NCBI GenBank assembly: GCA_947648875.1
Contig: CANSPM010000010.1
Span: forward strand, 1 to 64,000
DNA from: an uncultured Lachnospiraceae bacterium
Lineage (GTDB): Bacteria; Bacillota; Clostridia; Lachnospirales; Lachnospiraceae
Reading direction: 5' to 3'
DNA: 64,000 nt
Part shown: positions 37,225 through 46,260 of the stretch, piece by piece
Layout of the letters: each line of letters opens with the position of its first letter
How positions within the stretch are numbered: position 1 is the stretch's first letter
Translations under genes and position numbers: made by a program
The notes under the pieces: generated by a model
What the model was told of the DNA's origin: nothing
Database searches by the model: none
The model's input: the letters and a program-made list of their open reading frames with translations, nothing else

Positions 37225-37260
37225 AAGGGTTGAGATATCCACTATCTCAACCTTTCTTAC
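37225..37260 (+). terminator. Intrinsic terminator after rpmE
   Basis: GGTTGAGATA (37228-37237) pairs with TATCTCAACC (37243-37252) across a 5-nt loop, extended by A/T pairs outside and followed by a T-rich tail (TTTCTTACTCTTT). Confidence 0.8.
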
Positions 37261-37284
37261 TCTTTAGCAGTGAGGTATATTTTT

Positions 37285-38283
37285 ATGGCAAAACGAAAGG
37301 GCTGCTATTCCGGAATCGGCGGTCAGGCCGTTCTGGAAGGCATTATGATGAAAAATGGGGATAAGTACGCAGTGGCGGTGCGTAAGCCGGACGGCGGGAT
37401 TGACTTTGACGTGGAGAGCTACCCGGGGGTACTGGCGGGCAGCGGATTGAAAAAGATTCCCTTTATCCGAGGGGTATTTAACTTTGTGGACTCTATGATA
37501 CTGGGGACCAGGTGTCTCAATTATTCCGCCGGTTTTTATGAGGAGGAAGAGGAAGAGACCGGGCTGGACAGGGCGCTGGATAAAGTCTCCGGCGGCAACG
37601 CGGAGAAGGTACTTACTACTTTTGTGACGATTCTCTCCGTGGCTGCCGCAGTGGGGATTTTTATTGTGTTGCCGTATTTTCTTTCAGGTCTGCTGAAGGG
37701 ATATATCCGCAACGAGTCTCTGATGGCCATTATTGAGGGCCTGATTCGGATTTTGATCTTTGTTCTGTACATTCTGGCCATCAGCCTGATGAAGGATATC
37801 CGCAGGCTGTTCATGTACCATGGAGCGGAACATAAATGCATCAACTGCATTGAGCATGGCCGACCGCTGACGGTGCGCAATGTAAAGCGCAGTTCCCGCC
37901 AGCACAGACGATGCGGCACCAGTTTCCTTTTCTTTGTGTTTATTGTAAGTATTGTCCTGTTTTTCTTTATCCGAGTGGATAATACGTTGGAAAAGGTGAT
38001 ACTGCGGATTCTGCTGATTCCTGTGGTAGCCGGGATTTCCTATGAAATTATTCGGCTGGCCGGACGCAGCAACAATATACTGGTGAAAATTCTGTCCGCG
38101 CCGGGGATGATGGTGCAAAAACTGACTACCAAAGAACCGGACGAGCAGATGATCCAGGTGGCTATTGCGGCGGTAGAGGCCGTGTTTGACTGGAAGACAT
38201 TCTTGAATGAAAAGTTCGGTTATGTGGAAGAGCAGGAGGAACAACGTCAGGAGGACGATCAGGAGCCAGAGCAGTCTGAGTAG
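37285..38283 (+). CDS. DUF1385 membrane protein (YqhQ-like)
   Basis: About 332 residues. It opens with the conserved GIGGQAVLEGIMMKNGDKYA. Further conserved blocks are YHGAEHKCINCIEHGRPLTV and SSRQHRRCGTSFLFFVF. Four to five hydrophobic segments (about 110-140, 150-175, 210-235, 240-255) indicate a membrane protein. The function of the family is unknown, but its place between rpmE and prmC is conserved in Clostridia. GAGGT precedes ATG 37285. A Glu/Gln-rich tail ends it. Confidence 0.87.
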   Translation: MAKRKGCYSGIGGQAVLEGIMMKNGDKYAVAVRKPDGGIDFDVESYPGVLAGSGLKKIPFIRGVFNFVDSMILGTRCLNYSAGFYEEEEEETGLDRALDKVSGGNAEKVLTTFVTILSVAAAVGIFIVLPYFLSGLLKGYIRNESLMAIIEGLIRILIFVLYILAISLMKDIRRLFMYHGAEHKCINCIEHGRPLTVRNVKRSSRQHRRCGTSFLFFVFIVSIVLFFFIRVDNTLEKVILRILLIPVVAGISYEIIRLAGRSNNILVKILSAPGMMVQKLTTKEPDEQMIQVAIAAVEAVFDWKTFLNEKFGYVEEQEEQRQEDDQEPEQSE

Positions 38284-38359
38284 GTGAGAATGTGGGCGCA
38301 GAGAGGTTTCCCACAGGTCAGACCTGAGCGGTGCCCTTGTAATGCGGAAAGAGAAGAGG

Positions 38360-39211
38360 ATGGATAAATATAGGGATTGTTATGAATATGGATGGAACCG
38401 GCTGTTGGAAGCGGATATAGAGGAGGCGGCTTTGGATGCCCGTCTTTTGCTTGAACATATCTGCGGAACGGATCGCAATACGTTATTGGTCCATGGGGAC
38501 CGGGAAGTGAGCGAGCGGGAACGTCTGGCTTATGAAGACGCCATTTTCCGGCGCGGCCGGCGCGTTCCCCTGCAACAGATCACCGGTTGTCAGGCATTTA
38601 TGGGGCTGGATTTCCAGGTGAACGAGCATGTGCTGGTGCCCCGGCAGGACACGGAGATCCTGGTGGAGGAGGTGCTGCGGGAGATGCAGGACGGCATGAG
38701 GGTGCTGGATCTGTGTACGGGTTCCGGCTGTATTCTGATCAGTCTGCTACATTACAGCAATTATTGCAAGGGTGTGGGGACGGATATCTCCCGAGAGGCG
38801 CTGGAGGTGGCTCGGCGCAATGGCGTTTCGCTGCTTGGCCCGGAGAGGGAATATACCTTTTTGGAGAGCGATCTCTTTGCACGGGTGGAAGGAAAATATG
38901 ATATCATTGTGTCCAATCCGCCCTATATCCGGCAGGCGGAGATAGAGACGCTGATGCCGGAGGTAAGGGATCATGAACCCAGGCAGGCTTTGGACGGCGG
39001 TGAAGACGGACTGGATTTTTATCGGCGCATTGCGGCGGAGAGTTCCCTGTATTTAAGCGGAGGCGGGAGGCTGTATCTGGAGATTGGCTGCGATCAGGGG
39101 GACGCGGTGCAGGAACTGTTGCTACAACAAGGTTTCCGGGAAGTCAATGTGGTGCAGGACTATGGGGGACTGGACCGGGTAGTGTGCGGATACTGGCCCA
39201 TCAGAATCTGA
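38360..39211 (+). CDS. prmC: Release factor glutamine methyltransferase PrmC
   Basis: About 283 residues. It methylates the Gln of the GGQ motif in release factors, and RF1 is the next gene. A helical N-terminal domain (about 1-80) contains ALDARLLLEHI; the SAM-binding Rossmann fold has VLDLCTGSGCI, and the substrate motif is VSNPPYI at about 184-190. ATG 38360 has GGAAAG nine bases upstream; ATG 38342 has none. Confidence 0.95.
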   Translation: MDKYRDCYEYGWNRLLEADIEEAALDARLLLEHICGTDRNTLLVHGDREVSERERLAYEDAIFRRGRRVPLQQITGCQAFMGLDFQVNEHVLVPRQDTEILVEEVLREMQDGMRVLDLCTGSGCILISLLHYSNYCKGVGTDISREALEVARRNGVSLLGPEREYTFLESDLFARVEGKYDIIVSNPPYIRQAEIETLMPEVRDHEPRQALDGGEDGLDFYRRIAAESSLYLSGGGRLYLEIGCDQGDAVQELLLQQGFREVNVVQDYGGLDRVVCGYWPIRI

Positions 39212-39267
39212 TTAAAGGTGTTTGAATAGATAAGCCGGCATGGTTCCGGAAGAGAGGGAAAAAGGAT

Positions 39268-40344
39268 ATGTTTGATAAATTGGAGGATCTGTTGATCCGA
39301 TTTGAAGAGATCTTGGGGGAATTGCATGAGCCTACGGTGACTAATAATCAGGAGAGATTCCGTAAGCTGATGAAGGAACAGAGCGATCTGACTCCCATTG
39401 TGGAAGCGTATACGGAATATAAGAAGTGCAGGCAGGACATAGAGGATTCTCTGACCATGTTAGAGGAAGAGTCCGATGAGGAAATGCGGGAGATGCTTAA
39501 GGAGACTTTAAGCGACAGCAGGAAGCGGGGGGAGGAACTGGAGCAGGAACTGAAAATTCTGTTGCTTCCCAAGGACCCCAATGACGAGAAAAACGTCATT
39601 GTGGAGATCCGGGCCGGTGCGGGCGGGGACGAAGCCGCTCTGTTTGCTGCGGAACTTTACCGTATGTATGTCCACTATGCGGAGGGACGTCGTTGGAAGG
39701 TGGAATTGATGAATGTGGATGAAATCGGCATCGGCGGCATGAAAGAGGTGCAGTTTACCGTGATCGGACAGGGGGCATACTCTGTCATGAAGTACGAAAG
39801 CGGTGTGCACCGGGTGCAAAGGGTGCCGGAAACCGAGAGCGGCGGACGTATCCACACCTCCACAGCCAGTGTGGCGGTAATGCCGGAGGTGGACGAGGAT
39901 ATTGATATTGTTATCGACGAAAAAGATATCCGTATTGACGTTATGAGAGCATCGGGCAATGGCGGACAGTGTGTGAATACCACGGATTCGGCTGTGCGTC
40001 TGACCCATTATCCAACGGGTATCGTGGTGTACAGTCAGACGGAAAAAAGCCAGATTCAGAACAGAGCCAAGGCCTTTGCCCTGCTGAAATCCAAACTCTA
40101 TGATATTGAGCAACAGCAGCGCCATGATGCGGAGGCGGAACTGCGCCGCAGTCAGATCGGCACTGGCGACCGTTCCGAGAAGATCCGCACTTACAATTTC
40201 CCCCAGGGGCGGGTGACGGATCACCGCATCGGCCTGACAATTTATAAGCTGGATAAGGTCATGAACGGAGATATTCAGGAAATTCTTGACGCCTGTATTG
40301 CGGCGGACCAGGCGGCTAAACTGGTGAAGATGGGGGAAAATTGA
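39268..40344 (+). CDS. prfA: Peptide chain release factor 1
   Basis: 358 residues. It reads UAA and UAG stops; the PXT recognition tripeptide is present as PET in [14 protein letters not shown]. The GGQ peptidyl-hydrolysis motif lies in [20 protein letters not shown], the target of PrmC. Length and layout are normal for RF1. AAAGGA precedes the ATG. It ends the rho-prfA block. Confidence 0.97.
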   Translation: MFDKLEDLLIRFEEILGELHEPTVTNNQERFRKLMKEQSDLTPIVEAYTEYKKCRQDIEDSLTMLEEESDEEMREMLKETLSDSRKRGEELEQELKILLLPKDPNDEKNVIVEIRAGAGGDEAALFAAELYRMYVHYAEGRRWKVELMNVDEIGIGGMKEVQFTVIGQGAYSVMKYESGVHRVQRVPETESGGRIHTSTASVAVMPEVDEDIDIVIDEKDIRIDVMRASGNGGQCVNTTDSAVRLTHYPTGIVVYSQTEKSQIQNRAKAFALLKSKLYDIEQQQRHDAEAELRRSQIGTGDRSEKIRTYNFPQGRVTDHRIGLTIYKLDKVMNGDIQEILDACIAADQAAKLVKMGEN

Positions 40345-40472
40345 GTCTGATCTGGCCGTCCTGTACACTTTGCAGTTGCAAAAGGCATAAGATGAGGCGG
40401 TTTGCGATAGGGAGCGGAAGAATAGAACACAAATTCCGCAATTTTTATCAATTGTCTGGGTAATAAATCATA

Positions 40473-40493
40473 TATAATAAGTTTGCAAACTTA
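40473..40493 (+). promoter_or_regulatory. -10 element and perfect 16-bp palindrome
   Basis: TATAAT at 40473-40478 (a TTGTCT lies 15 nt upstream) runs directly into TAAGTTTGCAAACTTA (40478-40493), a perfect palindrome that would cover the transcription start of the AraC-type gene at 40518. Likely a repressor operator. Confidence 0.55.
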
Positions 40494-40517
40494 AGTCTGC
40501 GATTTATGGGGAGTAGG

Positions 40518-41345
40518 ATGGATTACCGGGAGCACATAGAAAAAGTTATAGACTATATAGAGGAGAATTTGCAATGCGAGATCAGTCTGGTGGACTGCGC
40601 CAGGATAAGCGGCTATTCTCCCTATCATTTTCTGCGCGTATTTCGGGCCGTAGTGGGTCTGACTCCGGCAGACTATATCCGAAAAAGAAGAATTTCAGAG
40701 ATTTCCCGGGAGATTATGCAGGGAAATCAGTGGATATCGTCTGTTGCGTTTCGGTATGGGTTCAACTCTAAGGAAAACTTTGTGAGGGCTTTTAAGATGG
40801 AGCATCATATTCTGCCCACGGAGTACAAGGCGGCACAGAACAGCCTGAAACTGTATGAAAGGTTCCGCTTTGAGGAAAAGGGTTTTTCTTTGACTCCCCA
40901 GATCAGGGAAATTCGGCCCTTGTCTCTCACAGTGTACAAATGTGATGAGGACTTTGTGCCCAATTTCTGGAATAAGTACAACGTAAGGGGGCTATCCCAA
41001 AAGTTATCCGGCGGCAGGGAAGTGCGGGACTACGGCGTGAGTAGTTGGAACTGTGAGGAAAACAAGCTGGATTACTATATTGGCATTAAGTCCGAGTACG
41101 CTGCGGGGGATATCAGGGGAACTCTGGAGATAAGTATTGCAGGCGGCCTGTATGCAATTTTCTCCACTCCGGCGGCAACCCAGGATTTGTTTGTGACCCT
41201 GATTCACAAAACATGGGATTACATCAATGGTTGTTGGTTGCCAAGCTGTGGATATAAGCGCAAAAACGCTTTTGAATTTGAGTGTTACTACGAGAAGAGC
41301 AGGCTGTTTTCGGAGGATATTTATATTCCCCTGGAAGAAAATTGA
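40518..41345 (+). CDS. AraC family regulator with GyrI-like effector domain
   Basis: 275 residues. Here the DNA-binding domain is N-terminal: two helix-turn-helix units within about 1-105 (ISLVDCARISGYSPYHFLRV, then SSVAFRYGFNSKENFVRAFK). The C-terminal about 160 residues form a GyrI/BmrR-type ligand domain (IREIRPLSLTVYKC to FEFECYYEKS). This order occurs in Rob/SoxS-like multidrug regulators. ATG 40518 follows AGTAGG. The next gene lies 54 nt downstream and may be co-regulated. Confidence 0.85.
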   Translation: MDYREHIEKVIDYIEENLQCEISLVDCARISGYSPYHFLRVFRAVVGLTPADYIRKRRISEISREIMQGNQWISSVAFRYGFNSKENFVRAFKMEHHILPTEYKAAQNSLKLYERFRFEEKGFSLTPQIREIRPLSLTVYKCDEDFVPNFWNKYNVRGLSQKLSGGREVRDYGVSSWNCEENKLDYYIGIKSEYAAGDIRGTLEISIAGGLYAIFSTPAATQDLFVTLIHKTWDYINGCWLPSCGYKRKNAFEFECYYEKSRLFSEDIYIPLEEN

Positions 41346-41399
41346 GTCCGGCAATGTGAGTCATCGCGCAGCGATTCAATCTAGGAGGAAAATGATAGG

Positions 41400-42299
41400 A
41401 TGAAAAAACTGAACATAACATGGGACGGAGTTTTTGACCCCACAGGTTATATGTTTTCTTTTGCGAAAGCACTGTGCTGTGCCGTGAGAAACAGCCCTTT
41501 TTCGGAGTGGGCGGAGGATATTGTGGCGTCCAGCGGGTTTGCGTTTCGCATGTGGGTGTCTCCGGATCTGTGCCCCAGCGCCACCAGCATCTGGCAGTTT
41601 GACCTGCAAAAAAGCTGTGTGGAGAGCGGCGGCATACACTGCAATTATGTCGAGCGGATGTGGGGGCAGGATGATTTGGAAGAAAAGAGACGCCTGGAGG
41701 CAATGGAATTGATCCGGCAGAGCATAGACAGCGGGATTCCCGCCATAAGCTGGGATATAGGCGTCTGCGAGTGGGGATTGATTATCGGTGATGACGATGA
41801 GGCGGAGCGCCTGGCAGTGCTGCCTGTCACCGGTCAGGAGGAGGAGATGGATTATGCCCTGCTGGGGAAAAGGGAACTGCCGATTCTGAATGTGCTGACC
41901 ATTGCGGGAAAGGCCGAGAAGTCCGGGGAGGATCTCCTGCGAGAGGCGCTGAAAACGGCTAAAAATCATCTTCTGGGAAATGAATGGTGCGATAATGCCA
42001 GCGGCTTGGATGCCTATCCGGCTCTGATCCGGCATATGGAGGGCGAGGAAGCCGGTTCCTGGAATATGGAGTATTTTCTGGGTACCTACGCGCCTTTGAA
42101 GTGGTATGCCTGGAAATTCCTGGAAGGGCATGGCGCCCGGGAATTGGCTGCGCTGTATAAATCGGTCTATGAGAACTGGCAGAAAGCGTTTGAGGGAAAG
42201 AAATCTCTGGATTTTTCGATTCAGGAGAACAGGCAGATGATCGCGGAACTCCTAAGAGAGGCGGAGGCGTGGGAAAGACAGGCCGTGGAGCAAATGTAG
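41400..42299 (+). CDS. Unrecognised cytoplasmic protein, possibly BtrH_N/C39-like fold
   Basis: 299 residues, acidic, no signal peptide or membrane segment. I do not recognise the family with confidence. The first part contains several cysteines and tryptophans (ALCCAVRNSPFSEWAE) and a stretch RQSIDSGIPAISWDIGVCEW followed by GLIIGDDDE. That resembles the central strands of papain-like BtrH_N domains, but a catalytic His was not pinpointed. The C-terminal third is helical. AGGAGG lies 11 bases before the ATG. It directly follows the AraC/GyrI regulator, so it may handle or sense the ligand of that regulator. Confidence 0.6.
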   Translation: MKKLNITWDGVFDPTGYMFSFAKALCCAVRNSPFSEWAEDIVASSGFAFRMWVSPDLCPSATSIWQFDLQKSCVESGGIHCNYVERMWGQDDLEEKRRLEAMELIRQSIDSGIPAISWDIGVCEWGLIIGDDDEAERLAVLPVTGQEEEMDYALLGKRELPILNVLTIAGKAEKSGEDLLREALKTAKNHLLGNEWCDNASGLDAYPALIRHMEGEEAGSWNMEYFLGTYAPLKWYAWKFLEGHGARELAALYKSVYENWQKAFEGKKSLDFSIQENRQMIAELLREAEAWERQAVEQM

Positions 42300-42397
42300 G
42301 ACCAGAAGAGGCAGGCGGCGGGCAAGTTCGGAGGGTTGCGGCGGATAGAAATCTTTCGTAGCGGAACCTGCAGAGATATATAGACCAGTCATATTTT

Positions 42398-42500
42398 AAG
42401 GGGCTGTCGCAAAATATAGCTTATGTACAATTTATGGATGAAATATCTGTGGTTTCAATGTCCTATCTTGTATAGCGGCTGATTTGCGGCAGCTCCTTTT
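42398..42500. mobile_element. MITE-like element or IS remnant, about 100 bp
   Basis: Imperfect terminal inverted repeats at 42398-42415 (AAGGGGCTGTCGCAAAAT) and 42481-42498 (GATTTGCGGCAGCTCCTT) match at 14 of 18 positions. GGGGCTGTCGCAAA-type ends are typical of IS1182-like transposons. The about 65 bases between carry no transposase. A clear target duplication was not found. The flanking gap between the convergent genes (42300-42597) is otherwise empty; the structure could also serve as a terminator. Confidence 0.45.
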
Positions 42501-42597
42501 CAGATAGAGCGCACTTTTCTTTTATAAGTTCATGCAAAATGTCACGTCTGTTCTATCTCTTTCCTTTTGACAAACGCAGTGGAAGCAATCTTTCCTG

Positions 42598-44967
42598 TCA
42601 GTTCAGGCTTTCCCGCAGAAAGTCCTTGAAGATTCCGGGAAGAGAGGCGTTTTCCAGAATTTTTACGCGCTGCGTATGATCCTTTTCCCGGCAAAGGGCG
42701 TCGGTCAGGGCGGCCTTTTCTCCGTTGTCCCATTCCAGCAGAGAGATGTTTCGCTGCAACCGCGCATTCTGGCGGGACAGGGGAGATGCTTGTTCTACAA
42801 CTGTGATCTCGTAGGGCATATTGGTTCTGAAGTTCTCTAAGTGTATCCGCGTATAACCATCTCTGTGGCTCACACGGCAGTCCCGCGCTTTTCCGTTTTC
42901 CAGGACGGTAACGGCTCCGTCTTCCACATTGCGCAGTTCCAGCACAAGGGATCTTGTAGGCAAAAGAGCCTGGGAATCTTCTGCATAAAGCCGGATTGTC
43001 TGAGAGCCGTCCCGCGCGGATATGGACTGAAAACGCGTGATTGCCCGGGCGATCTGGCCGTTTGCTTTCCCGTCCTCATACAGGGAATATTCGCCGTCGC
43101 CGTTGTGGCAGAGTACATGGAGGGTATGGGGAAGTTCCGTGGAGTTGCCTGCGGGAGCTCCGTCCAGCACCAGAAAGCCGCCCTGCCTAGCCAACGCGGG
43201 AAGGGAGTCCATGAATCTCGTCATTTTGTGCCATCTGCCGCCCTTATACATATGGCCGGTAAAAATATCCGTCCACATGCCCTCCGGCAGCCATACATCT
43301 GCGGAAGACATGCCATGGGAACAGCTCTTTTCCGTGATGGGGGCTACGATCAGTTCCCGGCCAAAGAGATATTGTCCTGGGCAGTTATAGGCCTCCTCCC
43401 GGTGGGGGTACGCGTAATACATGGGCTCGATCAGCGCCAGGCCCTGTTCTGCGTTTTCGCACACGGCGGAGTACAGGAAAGGAATCATCTGATGGCGCAG
43501 ACGCAGAAAACGCTTGACGATTTCCCCGGTGCCGTTTTTATAGCAGTCGGGCATCTTGGAAAAGGTGTTGTTTTTGGTACTGTGCAGGCGGTTTATCGGG
43601 CTGAACACACCGAACTGAACAAAGCGCACAAACAACTCGTCGTCTTTGATGCCGCTCATATGCCCGCCAATGTCATGGCTCCACCAGGTGTATCCGGCGT
43701 TGCTGGCGGTGGCGGTGAAATAGGGCAGATAGCGCAGTGTCTTCCAGGTCACCAGAGTGTCTCCCGAAAATCCCACAGGGTAGCGGTGGGAGCCGATTCC
43801 CGCGTAACGGGACAGGATCAGTTGTTCCCCGTCCCTGGCAATGTCCAGGGAGTGGTAGTGGTTCAGCCCCCACAGCGGGTCATAACCCTCCAAGGCGGAG
43901 CCGGTTCCCTGCTGCCAGTCGATCCACCAGAAGTCCACACCGTCTTTTTCATAGGGCTTATGCAGCAGGGAAAAGTAGGCGTTTATGAAGTTTTCGTCGG
44001 TAAAATCAAAAGCCACGGCGCGCTTGGTGGAGGGATCAATCCCCATGCGCCCGGCCATTTCCTCGTACTGGTCCTCGATATACTGCACGCCGCGCGCAGG
44101 GTGCAGATTCAGGGTTACATGCAGGTTCTTCCGCCTTAATTTTTGCAGGAAATCTTTATAGTCCGGGAAAAGTTCCCGGTTCCAACTGTAGCCCGTCCAG
44201 CCGTCCACCCCCTGGGGCAGATTTTCGCTGGGGTGCCAGTCCATGTCTATGGTGGCCACCGTGAAGGGAACTTGATCCTCCTCAAAATGTTCCATCAGTT
44301 CCAGATATTCCAGAGCTGTATAGGCGTGGTATCTGCTCCACCAGTTTCCCAGGGCGTATCTGGGGAGCGAGGCGGGAGCGCCGCACAGCATATACAGGGC
44401 CTTTACCGCGCCTCGGTAATCTTGGCCGTAGGCGAAGACATAGAGATCCTGCTCCGGGTTTTCCCGGGACATGACCATGCCATCGCTGCCAAGGAGCAGG
44501 GAATGGCTGTCATCATAGAGGGCCACGCCCGTTCGGGACACCACGCCGTCCTCCAGTTGAATGGGATGGTTGTCTCTCTGGTCGGTATCATAGGAGATCA
44601 ACAGATCGCCGTCACAGCAGTCCAGCGTGCGGTAGGTGCCCAACAGATTACCCTCGCCGGACAGAGTCACTTTTTGACCGTCGGGGAAGACAATCAGGCT
44701 GTGGGAGATTTCCCCCTTTAGATGGAGCGTTACTTTCTCTGTGACGATGGTCACAACATCGGACTTAAGGGTGAGCTGATAGCTTACAGGCACCGTATTG
44801 CGGAACCATACAGCCTGTGTGGCCTGGTCGCAGAACGCGCCGTTTTCAGCCGTTTCAATTCGGAAAAGCTGTGGGGTCAGCACCGTGATCCGCCGTTTTC
44901 CATGGACAATGATATTTTTTGTGTCAGCCATGGGGTTTGTAGTTGCGATTAAGTGTTTTTGCAGCAT
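42598..44967 (-). CDS. Glycoside hydrolase family 31 (alpha-glucosidase/alpha-xylosidase)
   Basis: 789 residues, cytoplasmic. An N-terminal beta-sandwich precedes the barrel. Catalytic motifs are DFWWIDWQQG (nucleophile Asp 350) and WWSHDIGGHM (acid/base Asp 432); RYALGNWWSRYHAYT and TIDMDWHPSENLPQGVDGW also fit. GH31 includes alpha-glucosidases, isomaltases and alpha-xylosidases; the substrate cannot be fixed. An about 100-residue C-terminal helical tail follows the usual beta domains. It is divergent from an AraC regulator that probably controls it. Its stop lies about 100 bases from the MITE-like element. Confidence 0.9.
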   Translation of the reverse strand: MLQKHLIATTNPMADTKNIIVHGKRRITVLTPQLFRIETAENGAFCDQATQAVWFRNTVPVSYQLTLKSDVVTIVTEKVTLHLKGEISHSLIVFPDGQKVTLSGEGNLLGTYRTLDCCDGDLLISYDTDQRDNHPIQLEDGVVSRTGVALYDDSHSLLLGSDGMVMSRENPEQDLYVFAYGQDYRGAVKALYMLCGAPASLPRYALGNWWSRYHAYTALEYLELMEHFEEDQVPFTVATIDMDWHPSENLPQGVDGWTGYSWNRELFPDYKDFLQKLRRKNLHVTLNLHPARGVQYIEDQYEEMAGRMGIDPSTKRAVAFDFTDENFINAYFSLLHKPYEKDGVDFWWIDWQQGTGSALEGYDPLWGLNHYHSLDIARDGEQLILSRYAGIGSHRYPVGFSGDTLVTWKTLRYLPYFTATASNAGYTWWSHDIGGHMSGIKDDELFVRFVQFGVFSPINRLHSTKNNTFSKMPDCYKNGTGEIVKRFLRLRHQMIPFLYSAVCENAEQGLALIEPMYYAYPHREEAYNCPGQYLFGRELIVAPITEKSCSHGMSSADVWLPEGMWTDIFTGHMYKGGRWHKMTRFMDSLPALARQGGFLVLDGAPAGNSTELPHTLHVLCHNGDGEYSLYEDGKANGQIARAITRFQSISARDGSQTIRLYAEDSQALLPTRSLVLELRNVEDGAVTVLENGKARDCRVSHRDGYTRIHLENFRTNMPYEITVVEQASPLSRQNARLQRNISLLEWDNGEKAALTDALCREKDHTQRVKILENASLPGIFKDFLRESLN

Positions 44968-45345
44968 ATATTCTACCTCCCTTTTTGTTTTATTCCCAGT
45001 GTACTGTCACATTTACTTTCAGCTATATGACGCAGAATACATTTTCGGTCTGCATGGCGGCGGAGGGAGGCGATGCGGTGGCATCGTTGACCGACAACAA
45101 CGCAGCAGATGGAAATTCGGGCAAGTCACTTGGCGAAACGTAAATGGGTCAGTACTTTTCTGATTCTTCTTGTGCTAATGTAAGTATAATGTTAAAATCA
45201 GAAAAATAGCTATCAATATTGCCCGCAAAAATATCAAAATCCTTAGATATGTCGCCGGGGTTTGCGTGGGGGAGGTCTGGGCACCTGGGCTTTTTGCGGC
45301 TCGTTCGGATCGGGCATAAGTAGTTATTATAGGAGTGAGAGGCAA
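44968..45345. other. Divergent regulatory region between GH31 and AraC genes
   Basis: 378 bases with no gene I can support. A perfect TATAAT sits at 45185-45190 on the plus strand, suitable for the AraC gene, without a good -35. Short frames on the plus strand lack binding sites. Confidence 0.4.
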
Positions 45346-46260
45346 ATGGCGAAAGAGACACATAAAGATTTTCGGGAGACACGTCTGCGGGGAAATGTGG
45401 ATTTTCCCTTTGAGTTGTATGAAATGAGATCGGAAGGGGCTCTGATCTGCGTGGATTGTCATTGGCAGGAGGAAGTGGAGATTCTGCGGGTGGAAAGAGG
45501 GGGCCTGAATCTGTCTGTGGACGGGATGCAACAACAGTTGTATCCCGGCGATATCGCTTTTGTCAATCCGGGGCAGATGCATCAGATGAAGGGACTATCA
45601 CAAGATACCATGTACTATGCCTATGTGTTTCCCATGAGAGCCCTGTTGTTTGAGCAGGAGGATTTGGCCCAGGTAAAGCTGCTCAGGCCCCTTTTGGAGA
45701 ATCAGATTGGTTTTCCCACGCTGCTCAGGGGGGATTTGGCCAGAGGGATTCGGGACAGGGTGGACGCCATCATTACATGGAACCGGAACCGTCCTATGGG
45801 CTATGAGATACTGACCAAGGCGGGATTGCTGGAGATGATCTGTGTTCTGGGACAACAGGACTGTTTTATCGAGTATCATTCCACCCGGCAGAACGATGTA
45901 TGCAAAGAGATCCTGCTGTATATACAGAATCACTACAGGGAGAAGATTGCCATTTCCGAGATCGCCAGAGCGGTAGGGATTTCGGAAAATTATTTCAGCA
46001 GTTTTTTTGCCAAACATCTCATGAAAAGTTTCGCGGGCTATCTCATGGAATATCGGATTAATCAATCCTGTATTTTGCTGGAAACCACGGAACTGTCCGT
46101 GACGGATATTGCGCTGGAATGCGGCTTTTCCACGCCCAGTTATTATATACAGAGTTTTAGAAAACTCAAAAAAATGACGCCGTATCGTTATAAACATGGG
46201 GAATCCGCTGCGGAAAGTCCCCGGGCTGAAGGGGGGAAGATCCCACGGGCAACAGAGTAA
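45346..46260 (+). CDS. AraC family regulator with cupin sensor
   Basis: 304 residues. The N-terminal cupin-like sugar-sensing domain (about 25-150) has LYPGDIAFVNPGQMHQM; two C-terminal helix-turn-helix units follow (ISEIARAVGISENYFSSFFA and VTDIALECGFSTPSYYIQSF). Divergent to the GH31 gene, it is likely its sugar-responsive activator. ATG 45346 follows GAGAGG. The last 73 bases overlap the 3' end of the opposing acyltransferase gene. Confidence 0.9.
   Translation: MAKETHKDFRETRLRGNVDFPFELYEMRSEGALICVDCHWQEEVEILRVERGGLNLSVDGMQQQLYPGDIAFVNPGQMHQMKGLSQDTMYYAYVFPMRALLFEQEDLAQVKLLRPLLENQIGFPTLLRGDLARGIRDRVDAIITWNRNRPMGYEILTKAGLLEMICVLGQQDCFIEYHSTRQNDVCKEILLYIQNHYREKIAISEIARAVGISENYFSSFFAKHLMKSFAGYLMEYRINQSCILLETTELSVTDIALECGFSTPSYYIQSFRKLKKMTPYRYKHGESAAESPRAEGGKIPRATE

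Noticed and set aside
42841..44139. 432-codon plus-strand frame
   Set aside because: Antisense of the GH31 gene, whose catalytic motifs are intact; no recognisable domain on the plus strand.
45044..45143. Small plus-strand frame rich in Ala/Asn/Asp in the GH31-AraC gap
   Set aside because: No ribosome binding site and no family resemblance; treated as intergenic DNA.
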